From Chloroflexota bacterium (GTDB lineage Bacteria > Chloroflexota > Limnocylindria > Limnocylindrales > CSP1-4): a stretch of DNA of 5,444 bases. The position numbers and the translations under genes are program-made. Shown piece by piece: positions 1 through 4,609 of this stretch. A model generated the notes under the pieces. It ran no database searches. It worked only from the letters and a program-made list of their open reading frames with translations, and was not told the origin of the DNA. The stretch spans positions 1-5,444 of the forward strand of contig JAKAMV010000698.1 of assembly GCA_021812735.1 (NCBI GenBank), written 5' to 3'. The first letter of the stretch is position 1; every line of letters begins with the position of its first letter.

Positions 1-293
1 TCGGCGGCGGTCGCCCGGCGCACGTCGGGCTCGCCCACAACGGCCGCGAGGCGGGCGAGGTCGACGCGGTTGGGGCCCGACACCAGGCACAGGATCGGCT
101 TGCGGTCGTCGCCGCCCGGCGCCACGAACACCAGCGACTTGACGATCTGCCCGATCTCGGCGCCGACGGCCCGCGCGGCATCCTCGGCGGTGTGCGTGCC
201 TTCGGGGAAGACGCGGATGTCGAGCGTCACGCCCTTGCGCGCAGCGGCCTCGACGACACGCTGGACGGCTGGGTGGGCGGGACTCTCGGGCAC
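1..293 (-). CDS. YbaK/EbsC-type aminoacyl-tRNA deacylase-like protein (N-terminal part)
   Basis: Reading leftward from GTG at 293-291 gives 97 full codons with no stop before the window edge, so the C-terminal part is missing (the family is usually about 160 residues). The stretch TAEDAARAVGAEIGQIVKSL (residues 35-54) followed by a beta strand, then LVSGPNRVDLARLA (70-83) and GEPDVRRAT (87-95), matches the YbaK/aminoacyl-tRNA synthetase-associated fold. K52 sits where the family has its conserved lysine. Known members are cytosolic and hydrolyse mischarged tRNA, for example Cys-tRNA(Pro). Which tRNA this one edits cannot be read from the sequence. The GTG start is favoured because TAGACT lies 7 bases upstream and no Shine-Dalgarno sequence is visible. 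The gene is divergent from thiamine diphosphokinase with 61 bases between starts. Family assignment is strong; specificity is inference. Confidence 0.85.
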   Translation of the reverse strand, partial: MPESPAHPAVQRVVEAAARKGVTLDIRVFPEGTHTAEDAARAVGAEIGQIVKSLVFVAPGGDDRKPILCLVSGPNRVDLARLAAVVGEPDVRRATAA

Positions 294-300
294 GGCGGCG

Positions 301-306
301 AGTCTA
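301..306 (-). promoter_or_regulatory. Candidate -10 box TAGACT for the YbaK-like gene
   Basis: On the minus strand TAGACT occupies 306-301 and is followed by 7 bases and then the GTG start codon. This spacing would place the transcription start at or next to the start codon, as in leaderless mRNAs. No convincing -35 element is seen around 324-329. The call rests on motif and position only, supported by the same arrangement at two other genes in this window. Confidence 0.5.
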
Positions 307-341
307 CACGACGCCCCCCTTCGCCCGCCGGTCGGGCCGGG

Positions 342-347
342 TACGAT
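342..347 (+). promoter_or_regulatory. Candidate -10 box TACGAT for thiamine diphosphokinase
   Basis: TACGAT lies 7 bases before the ATG at 355, with no Shine-Dalgarno sequence between, which fits leaderless transcription. The expected -35 region (about 319-324) is weak and overlaps the -35 region of the divergent YbaK-like gene. The two promoters would therefore compete for the same stretch of DNA. Confidence 0.5.
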
Positions 348-354
348 CCGACTC

Positions 355-1056
355 ATGCCGGACTCCTCCGGGGCGCCCCCGCGCCACGTCCTCGTCGTCG
401 CGGACGGCGACGTGCCCGCGCGGGCCGATCTCGACGCGGCCTGGCCCGGCTGGGCGGATGGCGTGACGGCCGTGGTGGCGGCCGATGGGGGGTACGCGCG
501 CGCCGCGGCCGTCGGCTTCCGGCCCGACGTGCTGGTCGGCGACCTGGACTCGCTGGCGGCCGACCAGGCGGCAGCAGCCGAGGCGTCGGGCGCCGAGGTC
601 CGCCGCTTCCCGCCGGACAAGGACGAGTCCGACACGGAGCTCGCCCTCGCCGAGGCGATCGGGCTCGGCGCCACCCGGATCACGGTGCTCGGCGCCTTCG
701 GGGGCCCGCGCCTGGACCACGCGCTCGCCAACCTGTGGCTGCTGGCCCATCCGCAGCTGGCGGGCGCCGACGTCGTGCTGCTCGATGCCGGCGCCCGCGC
801 GTGCCTGGTCGCGGCGCCCGGTCCGGACGGCGGGCCCGTGACGCGGCATCTGCCGGGCCGGCCGGGCGCGACCGTCTCTCTCCTCCCCTTCGGCGGCGAC
901 GCTGACGGCGTCACCACGAACGGCCTGCGCTACGCGCTCCGCGACGAGCCGCTGCGCAGCGGTCCGGCCCGCGGCCTGTCGAACGTCCGCCTCGGATCCG
1001 ACGCGACGGTCACGCTCCGCCGGGGGAGGCTGCTCGTGGTGGAGGGCCCTGTCTGA
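355..1056 (+). CDS. thiN: Thiamine diphosphokinase (thiamine pyrophosphokinase)
   Basis: This 233-residue cytosolic enzyme would transfer pyrophosphate from ATP to thiamine, making thiamine diphosphate, the active cofactor. Family signatures appear in order: ADGG (43-46) and GDLDS (62-66) in the N-terminal alpha/beta domain, then DKDESDTE (88-95), GGPRLDH (116-122), and the C-terminal beta-domain signature TTNGLRYAL (187-195) followed by GLSN (207-210), which helps form the thiamine site. The acidic residues of GDLDS and DKDESDTE are the expected metal and nucleotide ligands. Length fits the family (about 210-240). The frame stays open upstream to position 70, but ATG 355 is chosen because the first motifs begin soon after it, TACGAT precedes it by 7 bases, and the upstream stretch lies over the divergent YbaK-like gene. 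No other thiamine gene and no thiamine riboswitch is seen, so it may serve salvage or act on the product of a pathway encoded elsewhere. Confidence 0.92.
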   Translation: MPDSSGAPPRHVLVVADGDVPARADLDAAWPGWADGVTAVVAADGGYARAAAVGFRPDVLVGDLDSLAADQAAAAEASGAEVRRFPPDKDESDTELALAEAIGLGATRITVLGAFGGPRLDHALANLWLLAHPQLAGADVVLLDAGARACLVAAPGPDGGPVTRHLPGRPGATVSLLPFGGDADGVTTNGLRYALRDEPLRSGPARGLSNVRLGSDATVTLRRGRLLVVEGPV

Positions 1057-1079
1057 GAGCCACGGACGGGAGACGAGGC

Positions 1080-1085
1080 TATCCT
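1080..1085 (+). promoter_or_regulatory. Candidate -10 box TATCCT for the peroxiredoxin gene
   Basis: TATCCT is followed by 6 bases and then the ATG at 1092. It sits in the 35-base gap after thiamine diphosphokinase, so the peroxiredoxin probably has its own leaderless transcript as well as any read-through. No -35 element is evident. It also supports the first of the two closely spaced ATG codons (1092 and 1098) as the start. Confidence 0.5.
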
Positions 1086-1091
1086 CCGCCC

Positions 1092-1568
1092 ATGAGCATG
1101 CCCGATGTGGGCGACGACGCCCCGGATTTCACGCTCCCTGACGAGCACGGCACCCTCCACCGTCTGGCGGACCGCCGCGGCAAGTGGACCGTCGTGTACT
1201 TCTACCCGGCCGACGACACTCCCGGCTGCACCACCGAGGCCTGCCAGTTCCGCGACGTGCACGCCGAGATCGGCGGGCTCGAGGCGGAGGTCTGGGGCAT
1301 CAGCCCGGATGGCAGCGGCAGCCACGCGGCGTTCCGCACCAAGTACAGCCTGCCGTTCACGCTCCTCTCCGACGAGGACCATGCCGTGGCGGAGCGCTAT
1401 GGGGCGTGGGGCGAGAAGAGCAACTACGGACGCACCTACTTCGGGATCATCCGCTCCAGCTGGATCGTCGGTCCCGACGGAAAGGTGGCGGCCGTGTGGC
1501 CCAAGGTCAAGGCGGACGGCCACCCCGCCGCGGTGCTGGCGGCGCTCCGGGAGCTCGCCGCACGCTGA
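1092..1568 (+). CDS. bcp: Peroxiredoxin, Bcp/PrxQ type (thioredoxin-dependent peroxidase)
   Basis: This 158-residue cytosolic thioredoxin-fold protein would reduce hydrogen peroxide and organic hydroperoxides using thioredoxin or a similar thiol donor. The N-terminus has the typical GDDAPDFTLPDEHG (7-20). The active site PADDTPGC (39-46) fits PxxxTxxC, with C46 as the peroxidatic cysteine. C51, five residues later on the same helix, is the expected resolving cysteine of atypical two-Cys Bcp/PrxQ enzymes. R121 in GIIRSSWIVGPDG (118-130) fits the conserved arginine of the peroxidase site. The protein is complete, with the usual length and a normal C-terminal helix. ATG 1092 is chosen over ATG 1098 because of the TATCCT box 6 bases before it. 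An imperfect hairpin follows the stop codon. The neighbouring PIG-L-type deacetylase could point to thiol metabolism, but that link is conjecture. Confidence 0.95.
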   Translation: MSMPDVGDDAPDFTLPDEHGTLHRLADRRGKWTVVYFYPADDTPGCTTEACQFRDVHAEIGGLEAEVWGISPDGSGSHAAFRTKYSLPFTLLSDEDHAVAERYGAWGEKSNYGRTYFGIIRSSWIVGPDGKVAAVWPKVKADGHPAAVLAALRELAAR

Positions 1569-1583
1569 GGCCGGACATGCAAT

Positions 1584-1619
1584 GAGGCCTCGCTCGTGGG
1601 GGGAAACGAGCCAAGCCTC
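1584..1619. terminator. Imperfect hairpin after the peroxiredoxin gene, possible terminator or leader structure
   Basis: The arms 1584-1597 and 1606-1619 pair at 12 of 14 positions (mismatches at 1589/1614 and 1591/1612) around the 8-base loop GGGGGGAA. The hairpin begins 15 bases after the peroxiredoxin stop and ends 40 bases before the deacetylase start. No T tract follows on either strand, so it is not a standard intrinsic terminator. It may slow or end transcription in another way, protect an mRNA end, or act as a leader element for the next gene. Read from the minus strand the loop has six C residues. Confidence 0.45.
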
Positions 1620-1659
1620 GCGCAGGACGATACCACATCCCGCAAGCCGGATACGACAT

Positions 1660-2448
1660 ATGACTCAGACCACCTCGACCGCTGTCAACACGTGGCGACC
1701 CGCGCGCTTCATGGTGATCGTCGCGCACCCCGACGACGCCGACTTCGGGCCGGCCGCGACGGCCGCCCACTGGATCGACGCCGGGTCGGTCGGCTGGCTC
1801 GTCTGCTGCACGAGCGGGGATGCCGGCGACGACGACTGGCGCGCCGACCCGCTCGAGCTGGCCGCCGTCCGCGAGGCGGAGCAGCGCGTTGCGGCGGACA
1901 TCGTGGGCTACGAGGGGGTGTCCTTCCTCCACCAGCCCGACGGCGCCCTCGCCAACGACCTCGCCCTGCGCGAGCAGCTGGTCCGCGAGATCCGGACCTT
2001 CCGGCCGGACGCGGTGCTGTGCGTCGACCCCGAGACGGTCTTCTACTCGGATGGGGGCGTCAACCACGTCGACCACCGCACGGCCGGGATGGCGGCGGTC
2101 GATGCGGTGTATCCGGCCGCCCGCAACGGCATGGCGTTCCCCTGGCTCGCCCGCGACGGCCTCGAGCTCCACAGGGTCCACCGGCTGTTCCTCTTCTGGT
2201 CGAACCGGCCCAACGTGGCGGTCGACACCAGCGCGACCCTCGGCCGCAAGCTGGACGCGCTTCGCGCGCACGCGAGCCAGATCCGCCAGCCCGAGCGCCT
2301 GGAGGCGCGGATCCGCGAGTGGGCGCGCGAGGAGGGGGAGAAGATCGGCGCGGCTGCGGCCGAGGCGTTCCGGGTCATCGTGATCGACGAGGACGAGCCC
2401 GAGCCGTCGGGCGAGGACGCTGGCGAGGGCGACGGCTCCGCCAGCTGA
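1660..2448 (+). CDS. PIG-L/LmbE-type zinc-dependent deacetylase
   Basis: This 262-residue protein belongs to the metal-dependent N-deacetylases that remove acetyl groups from GlcNAc-linked substrates, such as intermediates of mycothiol or bacillithiol, or from other amides. The core begins after a short strand at AHPDDADFG (22-30): H23 and D26 are expected zinc ligands and D25 the likely general base. NHVDHR (135-140) supplies the second signature, with H139 as third zinc ligand and H136 near the reaction centre. GDAG (53-56) follows the second strand as in the family. The residue after AHPDD is Ala rather than the common Glu. The C-terminal 21 residues (from about 242) form a strongly acidic, probably disordered tail. 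ATG 1660 is the first start past the upstream hairpin and leaves a normal 17-residue lead-in; no Shine-Dalgarno sequence is visible, and ATG 1711 is a less likely alternative. The substrate cannot be assigned. Confidence 0.88.
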   Translation: MTQTTSTAVNTWRPARFMVIVAHPDDADFGPAATAAHWIDAGSVGWLVCCTSGDAGDDDWRADPLELAAVREAEQRVAADIVGYEGVSFLHQPDGALANDLALREQLVREIRTFRPDAVLCVDPETVFYSDGGVNHVDHRTAGMAAVDAVYPAARNGMAFPWLARDGLELHRVHRLFLFWSNRPNVAVDTSATLGRKLDALRAHASQIRQPERLEARIREWAREEGEKIGAAAAEAFRVIVIDEDEPEPSGEDAGEGDGSAS

Positions 2449-2497
2449 CGGCCAGCCGCGGCGATGGCGTCGGCGGCGGGCGCGGACGGCGGTGTCG

Positions 2498-4282
2498 CTA
2501 CCCCGCCTCGAGCATGGCGGGCCGGACGCGCCCCCACGCGTCCCAGAGGTCCGAGAGCGCCGCCGCGCGCTGGCCGAGGGCCGCCTCCACCCGCCCGAGC
2601 GACAGGTCGTCGGCCTCGGTGGCGAGCCACAGGTCGGCTCGCACGGATGCGCTCTCGAACAGCCTGGCGAGCGCGGCCTCGCCCGGCCACGACCGGATCC
2701 GCATGCGGTCAAGCCCGGCGTAGCCGACGGCCAGCGAGAGGTCGCGGGCGCTGGGCGCCCGGTCGTCCGCGAACCCGCCCATCCCGTCATAGCGGAAGCC
2801 CAGGGCCGAGAGCGCCCCGATGATCTCCCGCTGCTCGTCCCCGGCGAAGAGGCGCCAGAACGCGTTCTCCTCGTCAGCGTCGATGTAGCCGTCCTCGATC
2901 GCCCGGGCGGTGACAGCGTCCACGAAGTCGGCGATCCGGACATGCCAGACGGGGATGGCGGACGGGTCGCCCGACGCAAGCCTCGCCACAAGCTCCTCGC
3001 GAGCCGCCTGGTCGCCGCGCAGGACCCGCAGGATCCGAGGCTGGCGCTCCGTGCCGGCCGCCGACTGCCGGTCGAGACTCGGGTCGGGGCCGCCCGGCCA
3101 GTGCTCGTCGAGCGGGTTCACCTCGGCCTCGCCGTCCGGTTCGGCCGGCCGCTGCCGCTCCTCGCACGCGGCGAGGGCCTCGCGCGCGGTCCGGCAGGCG
3201 TCCTCAGCCCGCTCGGCGGCCACGCGAGCGCCGTTCGCCTCGAGGTCCAGCCTCTCGATGGCCACGGCCTGGCGCCGCATCTCCTCGGTGCCCGACTGAA
3301 CCCGCCGCGCCGCCTCGTGGCCAGCCTTGTTGGCGGCGCTGACGGCGGTCAGCCAGTCACGGGCTGCAGCCTCGGCCTCGTCAGCGGACGCGGTCGCGGT
3401 GTGGGCCGCCGTGAACTGCGCGTGCAGACGCTCCTTCTCAGCCGCGAGCTGGCGCGGATCGGCCACGGCGCCGGCCTCCTCGATCCGCGCCTGGAGGTCG
3501 GCCTGGGCGCGCTGCAGGTCGCGGCGCTGCTCGGCGAGCCGGCGGGCGGCGTCCCGGGCGGCATCTGCCGCGGCGCATGCGGTGCCGGCCCGGGTGCGCT
3601 CGTCGGCGCAGGCGTCCGACGCCGTGGCGCCACTGGAGGTGGCCGCTCCGGCGGCGCTGCCGGACTTGGGTGACCGGCCCGACGGCGACCGGCCGGCCAC
3701 GATCGGGAGCGCCACCGGCTCCGGGGCCATGGACGTCCGCGTCTCGGGCACCGGCGGACGTGCCCGGACGGCGAGGCCGGCCCGACTCGGCCCGATCTCC
3801 GCCTCCGCGGGCAGGGCCGGGAGTTCCGGAGAGGCGACCGCGGACGGCTCGAGGCTCCGCTCGGCCACGGCGACCGCCGTCGCCCAGCCCATGGCGAGCG
3901 GGCCGTTGGCCGGACGGCTGTCGCCCATGATCGGTATTCCCACCGCCTGTGCCGGGATCGCTGCAGGCCCAGATGAAACGGGCGTTCGATCGACAACCGT
4001 CTCCCGTCCTGGCTGGCGAACGCCAAGAGCCGTCGGCATGGCGGCTCCCGCCATGCCGCCATGGGCGTCGTCATCGGGCGATCCCCGCGTGGGTCCCTCA
4101 AACCTCGCCCCGCGAAGGTGCAGCTCGGCGAGCTCGCGGGGCGTCATCGCGTGTGGCGTGACGGTCACCCTGACCACCGGCCGCATAGGTGATCGGGGCC
4201 GCACCAAGGCCAGGAGCGCAACTCCGGCGATGACGCCGAGGGCGATTCCGAGGGCCAGGAAGCCGAACTCGGACGGGCTCAC
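2498..4282 (-). CDS. Unknown membrane-anchored coiled-coil protein with an uncharacterised C-terminal domain
   Basis: I do not recognise this 594-residue protein. From the N-terminus it shows a hydrophobic helix (about 6-27) followed by Arg-rich RPRSPMR, so by the positive-inside rule the rest should be cytoplasmic. A Pro/Ala/Gly/Ser-rich linker runs to about 232. An Ala/Glu/Arg/Gln-rich coiled-coil region spans about 233-376, with a likely break at a Asp-Pro near 275. Four cysteines lie near its ends (about 225, 236, 363 and 373). A charged spacer leads to a folded-looking domain (about 415-594) rich in Trp and Tyr, including RDLSLAVGYAGLD (513-525) and WDAWGRVRP (580-588). The frame is open upstream to 4450, but GTG 4282 is preferred: AAGGGAG lies 4 bases before it, a near-consensus promoter lies just upstream, and the membrane helix then sits at the very N-terminus. 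The gene converges on the deacetylase and diverges from the oxidoreductase. A scaffold or envelope role (compare EzrA topology) is only a guess. Confidence 0.8.
   Translation of the reverse strand: MSPSEFGFLALGIALGVIAGVALLALVRPRSPMRPVVRVTVTPHAMTPRELAELHLRGARFEGPTRGSPDDDAHGGMAGAAMPTALGVRQPGRETVVDRTPVSSGPAAIPAQAVGIPIMGDSRPANGPLAMGWATAVAVAERSLEPSAVASPELPALPAEAEIGPSRAGLAVRARPPVPETRTSMAPEPVALPIVAGRSPSGRSPKSGSAAGAATSSGATASDACADERTRAGTACAAADAARDAARRLAEQRRDLQRAQADLQARIEEAGAVADPRQLAAEKERLHAQFTAAHTATASADEAEAAARDWLTAVSAANKAGHEAARRVQSGTEEMRRQAVAIERLDLEANGARVAAERAEDACRTAREALAACEERQRPAEPDGEAEVNPLDEHWPGGPDPSLDRQSAAGTERQPRILRVLRGDQAAREELVARLASGDPSAIPVWHVRIADFVDAVTARAIEDGYIDADEENAFWRLFAGDEQREIIGALSALGFRYDGMGGFADDRAPSARDLSLAVGYAGLDRMRIRSWPGEAALARLFESASVRADLWLATEADDLSLGRVEAALGQRAAALSDLWDAWGRVRPAMLEAG
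4034..4058. repeat. Perfect 11-bp inverted repeat inside the linker of the unknown gene
   Basis: CGGCATGGCGG (4034-4044) and CCGCCATGCCG (4048-4058) are exact reverse complements around the 3-base loop CTC. It lies in the low-complexity linker-coding part of the coiled-coil gene. A second, shorter palindrome, TGGCG-AA-CGCCA at 4014-4025, lies close by. The Gly-Met-Ala/Ala-Met-Pro coding there could explain part of the symmetry. Confidence 0.7.
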
Positions 4283-4286
4283 AGGA

Positions 4287-4293
4287 CTCCCTT
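4287..4293 (-). promoter_or_regulatory. Ribosome binding site of the coiled-coil gene
   Basis: On the minus strand AAGGGAG (4293-4287) precedes GTG 4282 by 4 bases. It decides this start against the longer open frame and contrasts with the other genes here, which lack visible Shine-Dalgarno sequences. The spacing is slightly short, but the match to the 16S 3' end is reasonable. Confidence 0.6.
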
Positions 4294-4325
4294 GGGGCCC
4301 GGCGCTGGATCCGCGGGCTGGGTCG

Positions 4326-4354
4326 AGCGTAGCTGCGCCGCGCGCGCGCGTCAA
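4326..4354 (-). promoter_or_regulatory. Housekeeping-type promoter of the coiled-coil gene
   Basis: On the minus strand TTGACG (4354-4349) and TACGCT (4331-4326) are separated by exactly 17 bases, an excellent sigma-70-type arrangement. Transcription would begin near 4319, giving a leader of about 37 bases before GTG 4282. The spacer is largely an alternating (CG)6 tract at 4339-4350. This is the only promoter in the window with a clear -35 element. Confidence 0.7.
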
Positions 4355-4395
4355 CCGAGGAATCGGTCGGGTTGGGACGCCTCGTCCGGACCCCT

Positions 4396-4453
4396 GTCGT
4401 GGCCGGGCCGGCGTGCGCTGGCTAGGCGGCCGTGCCGTGGCCCGGTCCACGAC
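4396..4453. repeat. Long intergenic inverted repeat in the divergent control region
   Basis: The left arm 4396-4409 (GTCGTGGCCGGGCC) pairs with 4439-4453 in full, apart from one bulged T at 4446, giving 14 base pairs around a 29-base loop. It lies between the leftward promoter (4326-4354) and the rightward extended -10 box (4528-4536), with no gene over it. It could form a cruciform, be bound by a dimeric protein, or fold in an RNA. High GC makes chance pairing easier, so function is unproven. Confidence 0.6.
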
Positions 4454-4527
4454 GCGGGACAGCGCGGGAAATCGTCCGCGGAGACTGATCCTGAGAGGGG
4501 AACGGCTGTGCAGGGGGCGGGTCGGCT

Positions 4528-4536
4528 TGGTACTCT
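4528..4536 (+). promoter_or_regulatory. Extended -10 promoter candidate for the oxidoreductase gene
   Basis: TGG directly followed by TACTCT (4531-4536) gives the TGn plus hexamer form of an extended -10 promoter, which needs little or no -35; none is evident. Transcription would begin near 4543 and leave a leader of about 67 bases before GTG 4610. That leader contains a GC hairpin and a 13-base tandem repeat. Confidence 0.45.
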
Positions 4537-4544
4537 CTCGCGGT

Positions 4545-4560
4545 CGGCGGCGTCCCGCCG
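4545..4560 (+). other. Small GC hairpin in the oxidoreductase leader
   Basis: CGGCGG (4545-4550) and CCGCCG (4555-4560) pair perfectly around the loop CGTC. If transcription begins near 4543, this hairpin would sit at the extreme 5' end of the mRNA, where such structures often protect against decay. No T tract follows, so it is not a terminator. Confidence 0.45.
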
Positions 4561-4580
4561 AGGTAAACAGTCGCCCAGCA

Positions 4581-4604
4581 AGAGCCCCACCTTAGAGGCC
4601 CACC
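4581..4604 (+). repeat. Tandem 13-base repeat just before the oxidoreductase start
   Basis: AGAGCCCCACC (4581-4591) and AGAGGCCCACC (4594-4604) match at 10 of 11 positions with a period of 13 bases, ending 5 bases before GTG 4610. The second copy begins with AGAGG, which could serve as a Shine-Dalgarno sequence with a long 11-base spacer. The pair could be an operator or an RNA-binding site, or the remains of a slippage event. Confidence 0.5.
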
Positions 4605-4609
4605 GCTTC

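Noticed and set aside
70..354. Upstream extension of thiamine diphosphokinase to ATG 70.
   Set aside because: It runs antisense through the YbaK-like gene and adds 95 residues with no family match; ATG 355 gives the normal length.
2449..2497. Possible bidirectional terminator in the gap between the convergent genes.
   Set aside because: Only weak 4-bp pairings and no T tract on either strand were found, so nothing is supported there.
2868..2910. EF-hand-like DGYIDADE in the C-terminal domain of the coiled-coil protein.
   Set aside because: Only the later loop positions fit. Positions 1 and 3 are Arg and Ile, so calcium binding is unlikely, and there is no paired second hand.
1507..2991. Long open frame on the minus strand (494 codons) across the deacetylase and beyond.
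   Set aside because: It lies antisense to a well-supported gene, is extremely rich in Arg/Gly/Pro/Ala as expected for a shadow frame in GC-rich DNA, and shows no motif.
4283..4450. Upstream extension of the coiled-coil protein to ATG 4450.
   Set aside because: It would place the -35, -10 and Shine-Dalgarno sequences inside coding DNA and add an Arg/Pro-rich segment before the membrane helix.
4484..4498. ACTGATCCTGAGAGG resembles pieces of a thiamine (TPP) riboswitch.
   Set aside because: The two conserved pieces are in the wrong order and directly abutting, and the other conserved stems are missing. The downstream gene is not a thiamine gene.
2492..4595. Long plus-strand open frames opposite the coiled-coil gene (2492-3673 and 3327-4595).
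   Set aside because: Composition is low-complexity Arg/Ala/Gly/Ser with no domain signal. The minus-strand frame has a promoter, ribosome site, membrane helix and ordered domains.
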